Shown here one piece after another: positions 7,307 through 15,051 of a stretch of DNA of 31,527 nt. A model generated the notes under the pieces. That model searched no databases, had not been told where the DNA came from, and saw only the letters and a list, made by a program, of their open reading frames with translations. The translations under genes were made by a program, and so were the position numbers. The DNA is from Prolixibacteraceae bacterium. Its GTDB lineage: Bacteria > Bacteroidota > Bacteroidia > Bacteroidales > Prolixibacteraceae. Within the stretch, counting starts at the first letter, position 1; every line of letters starts with the position of its first letter. The stretch covers positions 7,632 to 39,158 of the forward strand of contig DPCJ01000099.1 of assembly GCA_003516705.1 (NCBI GenBank), in the 5' to 3' direction.

Positions 7307-7660
7307 TTAATAATTTTTCAATAACTGTTGTTCGTGCCGGGTTAATTTCATCACAATTAAGTCGTATGATTCATCAATCAGCGTTTTCACCATGTCGTCG
7401 GTCAGCGAACCATCAATTTCCACTGTATTCCAGTGAATTTTGCTCATGTGGTAACCGGGTTTTATACAGCTGTATTGTTCCCGCAGTTCAATATTTTTGT
7501 CAGGCTCGTTTTTCAGGTTGACCGAAAGCGGCCCGTCGAGACTCATCAGACAAAACATTTTACCGGCAACCTTAAAAACCAGCGTTTCGTCGTCGAATGG
7601 TAAATCTTCGGTTGCACCTTTCAGCGAAAGGCAATATTCACGGAGTTCTTCTGCATTCAT
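7307..7660 (-). CDS. MmcQ/YjbR family protein
   Basis: 117 residues, the full length for MmcQ/YjbR. Matching features are the start MNAEELREYCLSLKGATEDLPFDDETLVFKVAGKMF, a middle LSVNLKNEPDKNIELREQY, and PGYHMSKIHWNTVEIDGSLTDDMVKTLIDESYDLIV, the standard end of the family. The fold is cyclic-adenylate-kinase-like (CyaY-type) and is often annotated as DNA-binding, with little functional proof. Minus strand, 3 nt upstream of the C1 peptidase gene, so probably first in that operon. The 68 nt before it are AT-rich with no clear consensus promoter. Confidence 0.88.
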   Translation of the reverse strand: MNAEELREYCLSLKGATEDLPFDDETLVFKVAGKMFCLMSLDGPLSVNLKNEPDKNIELREQYSCIKPGYHMSKIHWNTVEIDGSLTDDMVKTLIDESYDLIVMKLTRHEQQLLKNY

Positions 7661-7728
7661 ACATATTCAGTTTAGTAGGGGTAAAAATAATTTTTTCAGC
7701 ATACAATCAGCAGGAACCCAACATTTTT

Positions 7729-8091
7729 TTAAAGTGTTGGGTAAAAAGCATCTTTAAAATGTTCGAGTTCAAAATTATCGCCAAAAAAGATGACAGTAAT
7801 AATATCGAAACGGGTGTCGCCCTGCCAGTTGATGCGTTGCACATAACCGTCGGCGGCTTCCACAATCCGTTTGATTTTCTGGTTGGTAACTGCTTCTGAA
7901 GGATGTTCGTAACGAAGGCCACTGCGGGCTTTTACCTCCACAATCACCAGTTCTTCGCCATCCTGCGCCACAATATCGAGTTCAAGATGACCATATTGAT
8001 AGTTGGTTTCCCTGATTTTATATCCAAGTCTGAGCAAATGTTTCTGCGCTAATTGTTCGCCTTTTTCTCCTATTTCCTGTTGAGTTGCCAT
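7729..8091 (-). CDS. YraN/UPF0102 family putative endonuclease
   Basis: 120 residues, typical for YraN. The N-terminal GEKGEQLAQKHLLRLGYKIRETNYQY is the family start, followed by the restriction-endonuclease-like core LELDIVAQDGEELVIVEVKARS, where Glu37, Asp39, Glu52 and Lys54 form the expected PD-(D/E)xK-type metal site. The end, AVTNQKIKRIVEAADGYVQ...RFDIITVIF, also fits. Proposed to act on branched or recombination DNA in other bacteria; not well established. The C-terminus ends shortly after the beta-strand core, as usual. It lies between the S66 peptidase and the MmcQ gene on the same strand, with spacers of 88 and 68 nt. Confidence 0.88.
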   Translation of the reverse strand: MATQQEIGEKGEQLAQKHLLRLGYKIRETNYQYGHLELDIVAQDGEELVIVEVKARSGLRYEHPSEAVTNQKIKRIVEAADGYVQRINWQGDTRFDIITVIFFGDNFELEHFKDAFYPTL

Positions 8092-8102
8092 GGTAGTTTT
8101 TA

Positions 8103-8188
8103 GTTCCGGGTTCCGGGTTCAAAGTTTCTTATTTGTTATTCCTATCCATCAAAAATCGTTAATCAACATTCGTTAATCGTTAATCAAC
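8103..8188. repeat. Spacer of short repeated units (TTCCGGG and TTAATC/TCAAC)
   Basis: GTTCCGGGTTCCGGGTTC (8103-8120) is a 7-bp unit repeated in tandem, and 8152-8188 repeats CGTTAATC three times with TCAAC in between, running into the end of the S66 gene. Same style as spacers at 12243, 20098, 22348 and 25574, with different unit sequences. Confidence 0.6.
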
Positions 8189-9088
8189 AATTCCCAGCAT
8201 CACTTCCTGTTCCGAAACTTCCAACTCCCATTTTTCCCCGAAAGCCAAAGCGAGGTTTCGTTTGTCGTGACCGGCGGGAAAACCAAAACAAACCGGGTAA
8301 TCAAATTCAGCCACTGCTTCGGCAATAATTTCGTGCACTGTTTTTCCAAAAGGCGATTCGTTGTCTTTCATATCGGTAAAATCGCCAACAATTAAACCAG
8401 CCAGGTTTTCGAGTTTTCCTGACAGTTTTAATTGGTAAATCATACGGTCGGTGTGGTACAAAAATTCGTCGATATCTTCGAGAAAAAGAATTTTGCCACG
8501 GGTATCGAGTTCGTATCTGGTTCCCTGCAAACTCGAAATAATAGAAAGGTTTCCGCCTACAAGTTCGCCAACTGTTATTCCCTGCCTGTTAAAATCCTGC
8601 TTTTTGATTTTATATCGGACCGGTTGCCCGGTAAGTATTTGCATCAGTGTTTCAAGGTTTTCGGTGGGCTGATTGTTGTCGTCGAAGAAATAACGTGGCA
8701 TGGCGCCATGAATTGTGGCCACCCCGAGGTTGTTGATGCAGGTGTGTAAAATGGTGATATCGCTGAAACCCACCAGCCATTTGGAGTGTTTTCTATAATT
8801 GCTACAGTCAAGTTTATCGATAATCCGCACTGTTCCGTAACCCCCGCGTGAGCAGATGATGGCTGCTGTTTCGGGGTCGTCGAGCGCGGTTTGCAAATCT
8901 TCCAACCGCTCAGCGTCGGTGCCGGCGAATTGGAAATGAGCATCAAAAACATGTTTTCCCAATTCAACTTTATAACCTTGCTGAGTGAGCCATTCTACCG
9001 CCGGCATTACATATTTTTCAGCAACCTTTCCGGCTGGCGAAACAATGCGGATTTTATCTCCGGGTTTTATGGATGATGGTGTTTTCAT
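8180..9088 (-). CDS. S66-family LD-carboxypeptidase (LdcA/MccF-like)
   Basis: 302 residues. S66 motifs in order: N-terminal IKPGDKIRIVSPAGKV, CSRGGYGTVRIIDKLD (79-94), VGFSDITILH (106-115, nucleophile Ser109), HGAMPRYF, VGGNLSIISSLQGT (177-190), ILFLEDIDE (200-208, with the catalytic Glu) and GFPAGHDKRNLALAFG (269-284, catalytic His274). The family removes the terminal D-Ala from murein tetrapeptides in peptidoglycan recycling; the MccF branch cleaves microcin C-type acyl-adenylates. No signal peptide is seen, which fits a cytoplasmic recycling enzyme. LdcA is favoured over MccF because no toxin genes are nearby, but sequence alone does not settle it. Confidence 0.9.
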   Translation of the reverse strand: MKTPSSIKPGDKIRIVSPAGKVAEKYVMPAVEWLTQQGYKVELGKHVFDAHFQFAGTDAERLEDLQTALDDPETAAIICSRGGYGTVRIIDKLDCSNYRKHSKWLVGFSDITILHTCINNLGVATIHGAMPRYFFDDNNQPTENLETLMQILTGQPVRYKIKKQDFNRQGITVGELVGGNLSIISSLQGTRYELDTRGKILFLEDIDEFLYHTDRMIYQLKLSGKLENLAGLIVGDFTDMKDNESPFGKTVHEIIAEAVAEFDYPVCFGFPAGHDKRNLALAFGEKWELEVSEQEVMLGIVD

Positions 9089-9233
9089 CTTTCAGATTTA
9101 GGGTTGAAAATTACAAAAACAAGTTTCAATTACTCAGATGTAAACTTAAAATAGTCCTACAGATTCACAGATTTATTTTTGCTTACTGTTGACTATGAAA
9201 TATGATGATATTAAACCAGATTGCTTCACTGCG

Positions 9234-9344
9234 TTCGCAATGACTCATTGTATGAGTGCTGACAAAGTGTGGATGGGTTGGTTGGCGGCGCAACCGCCAA
9301 CCAACCCATCCACACACAATATCACGAACTCTCCGTCATTGCGA
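9234..9344. repeat. Long perfect hairpin inside shorter inverted arms (REP/MITE-like)
   Basis: Positions 9267-9288 pair perfectly with 9294-9315: a 22-bp GC-rich stem around a 5-nt loop. Outside it, TCGCAATGAC (9234-9243) is mirrored by GTCATTGCGA about 90 nt later. Nested perfect inverted repeats like these suggest a mobile palindromic element rather than a terminator: there is no T-run after the stem and the nearest stop codon is far away. Confidence 0.75.
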
Positions 9345-9388
9345 GAGTTCACCAAATTTTATTGGGAATAATGAGTGAATAACAGGGA

Positions 9389-9465
9389 GATGCCGAAATG
9401 AATTCGGCATGACGTTCTGACTAACATTGTATATCAGAACGTCACCCTGAACTCGTTTCAGGGTC
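9389..9465. repeat. Compound palindromic element of three stems
   Basis: Three inverted repeats sit in a row: ATGCCGAA/TTCGGCAT (9390-9397 with 9403-9410), an 11-bp pair TGACGTTCTGA/TCAGAACGTCA (9410-9420 with 9434-9444, 13-nt loop) and CCCTGA/TCAGGG (9445-9450 with 9458-9463). The central pair brackets the element, giving two small terminal hairpins on a larger cruciform. Looks like a dispersed extragenic palindrome. Confidence 0.7.
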
Positions 9466-9675
9466 TTAAAAATTGGCAAATACTAATTGTAAAGATAATC
9501 AGCTATTTGCAAAAATCTGTCATTGGCAGCTTTGCGAAGCAATCTATATGTTTTAACCGGATACTAATGATTTTTTATTTATGCTTCAAGATTACGAGAA
9601 TTACTTTCTAAAAATCTTCAATGAATATTCGTTAATCTTCAATCGATATTTTTTCTATAAATCTGTGGATAGAAA

Positions 9676-10329
9676 TCATGTACTCAAAACCTCAAACAAC
9701 TCCTCCACGCTGTCGGCCTGAAAATCAGGGTTGGTAGCCTGGAGTGCTTGGGGTTCACCAAAACCGTAAAAAACAGCGACTGTGGATAGTCCGTTGGCTT
9801 TGCCGCCTTCGATATCAAAAATGGTGTCACCAACCATCACCACTTTTTCGGAAGGAGTGATTTGTTCCTTTTCCAGCAGCGAGGCAATCAAAGCATCCTT
9901 TTCGGCTTTGTGCCCGTTGTAATCGGCTCCCACAAATCCAATAATGTATTTGTCGAACCCAAAATGACGGAGAATTCTTTCGGCAAATTTTTCGAGTTTG
10001 GCCGTGGCTAAGTAAAGCTTTTTGCCCGAGGCATGGAGTGCTGCAAGCATTTCGTTCACCCCGGCGTAGGGTTCATTTTCACGCCATCCTTTTTCGTTAA
10101 AATATTCACGAAACAAATCTACCGCCAGCGCCACTTCGCGTTCATTCATTCCAAAGTGATTTTTAAAACTCCACTGAATGGGAGGTCCGATAAACTGCCT
10201 GACCGTTTCGTCAGTACATTCAGGTACATTCATTTTACGGAGTGCGTAACGCACGGCGTTGCTGATTCCGCTGGTGTTGTCGGTCAAAGTACCGTCGAGG
10301 TCGAAAATAATGTGGGTAAAACGGGTCAT
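9676..10329 (-). CDS. HAD-family phosphatase (phosphoglycolate phosphatase-like)
   Basis: 217 residues, the normal size for HAD subfamily IA. Motif I is IIFDLDGTLTDN (nucleophile Asp10, Asp12), followed by a helical cap beginning SGISNAVRYALRKMNV with FIGPPIQWSF. Motif II lies in KLYLATAK, the motif III Lys in the HKAEKDAL segment, and motif IV is MVGDTIFDIEGGKANGLSTVAVFYGFG. The FIGPP cap signature is shared by Gph- and PpaX-like phosphatases and some 5'-nucleotidases, so the substrate cannot be fixed. A perfect TATCTTTG promoter element lies 13 nt before the ATG. Monocistronic, flanked by non-coding sequence on both sides. Confidence 0.88.
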   Translation of the reverse strand: MTRFTHIIFDLDGTLTDNTSGISNAVRYALRKMNVPECTDETVRQFIGPPIQWSFKNHFGMNEREVALAVDLFREYFNEKGWRENEPYAGVNEMLAALHASGKKLYLATAKLEKFAERILRHFGFDKYIIGFVGADYNGHKAEKDALIASLLEKEQITPSEKVVMVGDTIFDIEGGKANGLSTVAVFYGFGEPQALQATNPDFQADSVEELFEVLST

Positions 10330-10342
10330 GCTTTTTTGTGTT

Positions 10343-10350
10343 CAAAGATA
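10343..10350 (-). promoter_or_regulatory. Predicted Bacteroidota -7 element (TATCTTTG)
   Basis: Minus strand reads TATCTTTG, a perfect TAnnTTTG match 13 nt upstream of the HAD phosphatase ATG, implying a very short leader. No clear -33 TTG. Confidence 0.55.
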
Positions 10351-10488
10351 TCCTTAAAAAGAAGATTAGAAAAACGGAATTTTTGATGATTAGAAAATTG
10401 AATGGTTAAAAATATAGTTCAAAATTGACCAGGATGTGGAACGGTTTTTGATTTTGTCGATTTATCATAAACTAAAAAACCGGCAGCT

Positions 10489-12102
10489 ATGAAAACATTT
10501 TATTTTCTGAAATTTTCGATTATCCTCTTGTTTTTCACCCTTGCTGCTTTTACTGCTTCAGCCTTTAAAATCGATTCGCTGAAAATAGATTACGACAAAA
10601 ACCAACTTGTTTTACCCGGTGAGAAATTTAGTATTTCAATCATTTCGTATCATCCCGACGGAAAGGCGCGCAAAACACGCGGTACCCCCGGCGGAAATGT
10701 TTCGTGGGGGCGCTACAATATTTCGGTGGCTGGTGGCCAGTTTGAAAACGGGAAAATAGAGGTAAACGAAAAACTGGTTCCTTCCGTTGGGAAATACATT
10801 GAAGTGGAAGTTTCGCTAAAAAAACACCCTGAAATAAAGGAACGGATGTTGATTCCGCTCAATTACGAAATGTCGGTTGCTTTTATTCCCGAAACACCTT
10901 TTTCAAAATCGCCGGGAGGTGTAATTGAAGGCAAAATTGTTTCGGCTTACAACAATGGAATTGCGCGAATTACCGATAAACTGCATACCAGCAACCAGAC
11001 CGCAGGTTTCAGTTTCCGAACTTCGGGTGGCCGCTGGCAAAAAGGAAAGTTTAATCTTGACCCCGATTTTATGAACATTGAAAATCATACAGCTTCACTT
11101 GTTGTTACACCGGTTTTGAATCCTTCTGTAGCCGATACTTTTTCAGTGCTGCTCGATTATAAACAACACTACACACTCAATTTTAACGCGCTTGGCGGAA
11201 ATTGTGGTTTTTCGGGTACAAACGGTTCAAATGGAGAAACTGGTTGCAACGGTGGCGACGGCGGGTTTGGTCAGGATGGAGAACCGGGTGACAATGCACC
11301 CGACATTGGGGTTTGGGCCGACCTATATTACGACTCATTGATCAACTGCAATCTGCTGTATGTTTACACGCAAAATTTATGGAACGGTGACGAGCGGTTT
11401 CTGCTGGTGAATCCCGACGACGGAGGCGTGGCAATCAACGCCAACGGCGGCAGCGGCGGAAATGGCGGAAACGGTGGCAGGGGTGGTGATGGCGGCAATG
11501 GCCGCGATGGCGAAGTTTGGTTTGAGACCATTGTTATTGAGAAAATAGAAAAACAGCCGCGCTCACAAATTGTAACCAAAAAAGAGAAAAAACAGGTGAC
11601 CGATTCCGAAGGAAATACAACAGAAATTGAAGTGGATGTTCAAACTACCGAAACTGTTTATGTTGATGCAGTGGTTGAGGAAAATGTGACAATCCGCCAC
11701 CAGGAACCTGGTGAAAACGGAGGTCATGGCGGATATGGCGGCGGAGGCGGAATTGGTGGCCCCGGTGGCGATGGCGGCTATATTTACTACTATTTTACTG
11801 AGGATGCTGAACCATATGCGTATCTGTTTACAACAAAAATACGTGGTGGCAGCGGTGGCACGAATGGTAGCGCCGGAAGTGGTGGCAGAGGTGCCAACGG
11901 CGGCTTTGGCAACCCCTCCGGTATTCACGGAGCCAACGGCGGTTGCGGCCCATCGGTTTTTGGCATCTCGGGCAACGATGGCCGAAACGGCAAAATATTC
12001 AAAGACAAAACCGATGAGTTTTTCTTTTACCAGACAGCGGAATCGGCTGAAAATGCAGGTTTGATTAAAGAAGAAACGACTGAAACTAAACACAAATATT
12101 AA
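10489..12102 (+). CDS. Secreted protein with four glycine-rich (GGX) repeat blocks
   Basis: 537 residues with an N-terminal signal peptide (MKTFYFLKFSIILLFFTLAAFTASA). Residues 26-230 look beta-rich with Ig-like character. Four glycine-rich blocks follow at about 235-270, 322-343, 408-430 and 453-501, with units such as GGNGGNGGRGGDGG where Gly fills two of every three positions and Asn/Asp/Ser the third. Between blocks 2 and 3 is a charged stretch with many Lys/Glu/Thr/Val (about 350-405). Not collagen: proline is rare and the pattern is GGX rather than GXY. GGX runs of this kind can form polyglycine-II helix bundles, as in snow-flea antifreeze protein. Cys residues occur inside blocks 1 and 4. 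Function unknown; an extracellular structural or adhesive role is a guess. No recognised surface-anchor or C-terminal sorting domain. Confidence 0.8.
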   Translation: MKTFYFLKFSIILLFFTLAAFTASAFKIDSLKIDYDKNQLVLPGEKFSISIISYHPDGKARKTRGTPGGNVSWGRYNISVAGGQFENGKIEVNEKLVPSVGKYIEVEVSLKKHPEIKERMLIPLNYEMSVAFIPETPFSKSPGGVIEGKIVSAYNNGIARITDKLHTSNQTAGFSFRTSGGRWQKGKFNLDPDFMNIENHTASLVVTPVLNPSVADTFSVLLDYKQHYTLNFNALGGNCGFSGTNGSNGETGCNGGDGGFGQDGEPGDNAPDIGVWADLYYDSLINCNLLYVYTQNLWNGDERFLLVNPDDGGVAINANGGSGGNGGNGGRGGDGGNGRDGEVWFETIVIEKIEKQPRSQIVTKKEKKQVTDSEGNTTEIEVDVQTTETVYVDAVVEENVTIRHQEPGENGGHGGYGGGGGIGGPGGDGGYIYYYFTEDAEPYAYLFTTKIRGGSGGTNGSAGSGGRGANGGFGNPSGIHGANGGCGPSVFGISGNDGRNGKIFKDKTDEFFFYQTAESAENAGLIKEETTETKHKY

Positions 12103-12220
12103 CAGCCTGATTTCAATCCATTCTCAATCTTTTTATTATGGCAAACCAAAACCTGCTGTTTGTCGCCATGCCAGTTGTGCAAGTCGTTTTCACCCTTCCA
12201 AATTCCTGATTTTGATATTC

Positions 12221-12242
12221 CCTGCCCGTAAGGTCAGGCAGG
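12221..12242. repeat. CCTGCC...GGCAGG palindrome
   Basis: CCTGCC (12221-12226) is mirrored by GGCAGG (12237-12242) around a 10-nt loop. It closely resembles the 20-bp palindrome inserted in a hairpin at 24518-24537 (CCTGCCTG...CAGACAGG), so both probably belong to one dispersed repeat family. Confidence 0.6.
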
Positions 12243-12303
12243 CTTATTCTTTTATTTCTTACAAAAACGGAATAAGGAATAAGAAACAAAAAAATAAGAA
12301 ATG
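12243..12303. repeat. Spacer of repeated AATAAG/TTATTC units
   Basis: TTATTC and TTTCTTA on the left are mirrored by GGAATAAGGAATAAGAAAC and AATAAGAAATG on the right, giving several alternative short inverted repeats. Same design as the other short-unit spacers in the window. It ends 16 nt before the metG -7 element. Confidence 0.5.
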
Positions 12304-12318
12304 TAAAACCGGATTAAT

Positions 12319-12326
12319 TATCTTTG
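12319..12326 (+). promoter_or_regulatory. Predicted -7 element of metG (TATCTTTG)
   Basis: Perfect TAnnTTTG, 33 nt before the metG ATG at 12360. This supports the ATG at 12360 over an upstream in-frame TTG at 12324, which lies inside the promoter element. Confidence 0.6.
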
Positions 12327-12359
12327 CCCCTCAAATTTTTCGATTTAAATATTTCTGAA

Positions 12360-14426
12360 ATGACTGATTTCAAACGTACACTGATAACCACCGCGTTGCC
12401 GTATGCCAACGGCCCGATTCACATTGGCCACCTTGCCGGCGTTTATGTTCCGGCCGATATTTATGTCCGTTACCTGAGGCTGAAAAAAGAGGATGTAATC
12501 ATGATTGGCGGGTCTGACGAACATGGTGTGCCGATTACGCTGAAAGCCAAAAACGAGGGCATCACCCCGCAGGATGTGGTGGATAAATTCCATAAAATCA
12601 TCAAGGAATCGTTTCAGAAATTCGGGATTTCGTTTGATGTGTATTCGCGTACTTCGGCAAAAATCCATCACGAAACTGCATCAGAGATTTTCAGAAAATT
12701 ATATGATACAGGCAAACTGATTGAAAAAACCACAGAACAATATTTCGATGAGGCCAACAATCAGTTTTTAGCCGACCGTTATATTACCGGCACCTGCCCG
12801 AAATGTGGTTTCGAACGTGCTTACGGTGACCAGTGTGAAAGTTGTGGAACCGCGCTCAGCCCTACCGAACTGATTAATCCGGTTTCGATGATCAGCGGAA
12901 ACCAGCCGGTTTTAAAGGAAACAAAACACTGGTACATGCCGCTCGACCAGTACGAACCCTGGCTGCGCGAGTGGATTCTGGAAGGTCATAAAGAGTGGAA
13001 ACCCAATGTGTACGGGCAGTGCAAATCGTGGATCGACAGCGGACTGCTGCCGCGTGCCGTTACCCGCGACCTCGATTGGGGTGTGCCTGTTCCGGTGGAA
13101 GGCACCGAAGGAAAAGTGCTGTACGTTTGGTTCGATGCACCGATTGGATATATTTCAGCAACAAAAGAACTGTTCAATACACTTTCACCTACAGGAAAAG
13201 ACGAAGAGGGGCTTTGGAAAAAATACTGGAAAGACCCGGAAACACGGATGCTGCATTTTATTGGCAAAGACAATATTGTTTTTCACTGCATTATTTTCCC
13301 CAGTGTGTTAAAGGCTGAAGGAACTTACAATCTGCCCGAAAACGTGCCGGCCAACGAGTTTCTGAATCTTGAAAACGATAAAATTTCAACGTCACGCAAC
13401 TGGGCGGTCTGGCTGCACGAATACCTCGAAGAGTTCCCCGGCAAGGAGGATGTGCTGAAATATGTACTCACGGCCAACGCTCCCGAAACCAAGGACAATG
13501 ATTTTACGTGGAAAGATTTCCAGGCACGGAATAACAACGAACTGGTGGCTGTGCTGGGTAACTTTGTGAACCGCGCACTGGTGCTCACCCAAAAATATTT
13601 CGATGGCAAAGTGCCTGCCTGTGGCGCCCTGACTGACACCGACCAAGAAACGCTTGCTTCAATTTCATTGATTAAAGCCGAAGTTGAAAAAAGTCTTGAT
13701 AGTTTCAGGTTCCGCGAAGCGCTGAAAAATGCTATGGATTTGGCCCGTTTGGGTAACAAATATTTAGCCGACGAAGAGCCCTGGAAAGTAATCAAAACCG
13801 ACCCTGAACGGGTAAAAACTGTGCTTAACATCAGTTTGCAGATTACCGCCAACCTCACCATTTGTCTCGAACCTTTCCTGCCATTCAGTATGGATAAACT
13901 GCGCGGTTTTATCAATTTAGGGAAACTGGATTGGGAAAAATTAGGCGACACTGCACTGCTTGCAGCCGGGCATCAACTGAACACACCTGAATTGCTTTTC
14001 GAAAAGATTGAAGACGATGTAATTGAAAAGCAGGTTCAGAAATTGCTCGACACAAAAAAAGCCAATGAACTGGCACAGGCTAAAGCTGCACCTGCCAAGG
14101 AAAATATTGAATACGACGAGTTCAGCAGAATGGATATTCGCGTGGGAACCGTGATTGAAGCCGAAAAAGTGGCCAAAACAAAAAAACTTTTAAAGCTGAA
14201 AATTGATACAGGCATCGACCAGCGCACTGTTGTTTCGGGCATTGCCGAATATTACGAACCCGAAGCTCTGATTGGCAAACAGGTTTCAATTCTGGTGAAC
14301 CTGGCACCCAAAAACCTGAAAGGCATCGAGTCGCAGGGAATGATTTTGTGTGCCGAAAATGCCGATGGCTCGCTGTCGATTGTGCAGCCCGACCAGAAAG
14401 TGAAAAATGGGGCGGAGGTAAAATAA
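12360..14426 (+). CDS. metG: Methionyl-tRNA synthetase with C-terminal tRNA-binding domain
   Basis: 688 residues. Charges tRNA-Met with methionine in the cytoplasm. Class I signatures: HIGH at 21-24 (PYANGPIHIGHLAG) and the KMSKS equivalent KISTSR at 341-346. A zinc knuckle, CPKC...CESC, has cysteines at 146, 149, 159 and 162. The anticodon-binding helical domain follows (FVNRALVLTQKYF). Residues about 584-688 are the EMAP-II/Arc1p-like tRNA-binding domain (FSRMDIRVGTVIEAEKV...GMILCAEN) found in dimeric MetRS of E. coli type. The length agrees with that form. ATG chosen because of the standard MTDFKRTLITTALPYANGP start and the promoter position. The 47 nt after the stop hold a CTCCCC/GGGGAG hairpin before the next gene. 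Confidence 0.97.
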   Translation: MTDFKRTLITTALPYANGPIHIGHLAGVYVPADIYVRYLRLKKEDVIMIGGSDEHGVPITLKAKNEGITPQDVVDKFHKIIKESFQKFGISFDVYSRTSAKIHHETASEIFRKLYDTGKLIEKTTEQYFDEANNQFLADRYITGTCPKCGFERAYGDQCESCGTALSPTELINPVSMISGNQPVLKETKHWYMPLDQYEPWLREWILEGHKEWKPNVYGQCKSWIDSGLLPRAVTRDLDWGVPVPVEGTEGKVLYVWFDAPIGYISATKELFNTLSPTGKDEEGLWKKYWKDPETRMLHFIGKDNIVFHCIIFPSVLKAEGTYNLPENVPANEFLNLENDKISTSRNWAVWLHEYLEEFPGKEDVLKYVLTANAPETKDNDFTWKDFQARNNNELVAVLGNFVNRALVLTQKYFDGKVPACGALTDTDQETLASISLIKAEVEKSLDSFRFREALKNAMDLARLGNKYLADEEPWKVIKTDPERVKTVLNISLQITANLTICLEPFLPFSMDKLRGFINLGKLDWEKLGDTALLAAGHQLNTPELLFEKIEDDVIEKQVQKLLDTKKANELAQAKAAPAKENIEYDEFSRMDIRVGTVIEAEKVAKTKKLLKLKIDTGIDQRTVVSGIAEYYEPEALIGKQVSILVNLAPKNLKGIESQGMILCAENADGSLSIVQPDQKVKNGAEVK

Positions 14427-14442
14427 AGAAGGTCCCCTCTGG

Positions 14443-14458
14443 CTCCCCCGAGGGGGAG
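14443..14458 (+). repeat. Small GC hairpin between metG and GNAT gene
   Basis: CTCCCC (14443-14448), loop CGAG, GGGGAG (14453-14458). No T-run follows; AAAAAGAAAAGGAAG precedes the GNAT ATG instead, so it is probably not a full terminator. C/G-run hairpins of this sort look like dispersed intergenic repeats. Confidence 0.45.
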
Positions 14459-14473
14459 AAAAAGAAAAGGAAG

Positions 14474-14926
14474 ATGATTCGAACGGAAAGGACAAATTCA
14501 GAGAACAGTGATTTTGTTGAACTGGTTGCCCGGCTTGATAAATTGCTTGCCGACCTGGATGGTCGCGAACATGATTTTTACAACCAATACAATAAAATCG
14601 ACAAAATAAAACATGTTGTTGTGGCTTATTCCGATGAATTGCCTGTTGCCTGCGGGGCAATCAAAGAATTCGATGCCGAAACGATGGAAGTAAAGCGGAT
14701 GTTTACTGATGCAAATTTCAGGGGAAAAGGACTTGCCACACAGGTATTAACTGAACTGGAAAACTGGGCGATGGAACTTGGTTATTCAAAATGTATTTTA
14801 GAAACTGGTAAACGACTGCCCGATGCGGTGCGGCTTTATGAAAACCGGGGTTACTGGCTGATTCCCAACTACGGTCAATATGTTAAAATGGAAAACAGTA
14901 TTTGTTTTGAGAAAAAACTGAAATAA
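14474..14926 (+). CDS. GNAT-family N-acetyltransferase
   Basis: 150 residues. Motif A, the acetyl-CoA pyrophosphate loop, is KRMFTDANFRGKGLATQVL (74-92), matching R-x-x-G-x-G/A. The fold continues with LENWAMELGYSKCILETGKRLPDAVRLYENRGY, the usual beta5-alpha4 region ending in the Y-xx-xGY signature. The acceptor substrate is unknown. The ATG at 14474 is preceded by AAAAGGAAG, one of the few Shine-Dalgarno-like sites here, and the longer in-frame extension upstream overlaps metG without family similarity. Same strand as metG, 47 nt downstream, so possibly co-transcribed. Ends before a hairpin repeat and a terminator. Confidence 0.9.
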   Translation: MIRTERTNSENSDFVELVARLDKLLADLDGREHDFYNQYNKIDKIKHVVVAYSDELPVACGAIKEFDAETMEVKRMFTDANFRGKGLATQVLTELENWAMELGYSKCILETGKRLPDAVRLYENRGYWLIPNYGQYVKMENSICFEKKLK

Positions 14927-14939
14927 AAATATAAGCGAC

Positions 14940-14957
14940 TCCCGATAGTTATCGGGA
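14940..14957. repeat. TCCCGAT-AGTT-ATCGGGA palindrome
   Basis: 7-bp perfect inverted repeat (14940-14946 with 14951-14957), 4-nt loop, 13 nt after the GNAT stop. No T-run follows, so it is better read as a dispersed palindrome than as a terminator. Confidence 0.55.
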
Positions 14958-15018
14958 CGGCGCTTTTCCGCAGTCTGAAGTACTGTTTTTACAGGTCGTC
15001 AGGCTGCACAACATAAAC

Positions 15019-15051
15019 AAACCGCTTTCCCACGGGAGGGCGGTTTTATTT
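15019..15051. terminator. Bidirectional intrinsic terminator
   Basis: AAACCGC (15019-15025) pairs with GCGGTTT (15040-15046), with an inner TCC/GGA pairing. A T-rich tail follows on the plus strand and T-rich sequence on the minus. It lies between the convergent GNAT and beta-helix genes and overlaps the stop codon of the latter. Confidence 0.75.

Larger units (their letters stand above)
9089..9675. other. Gene-free spacer rich in palindromic repeats
   Basis: Apart from an unlikely 60-codon frame across the hairpin, no coding signal is seen. It holds a 22-bp hairpin (9267-9315) flanked by TCGCAATGAC/GTCATTGCGA arms, a compound palindromic element (9389-9465), and AT-rich sequence to 9675 with scattered CGTTAATC/TTCAAT repeats (9595-9650). 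Confidence 0.7.

Noticed and set aside
9189..9371. 60-codon plus-strand frame
   Set aside because: It is formed across the 22-bp hairpin and its flanking arms, so the codons reflect the repeat and not a gene.
11185..11995. Collagen-like domain
   Set aside because: Glycine repeats are GGX with almost no proline and not GXY triplets, so a collagen triple helix is unlikely.
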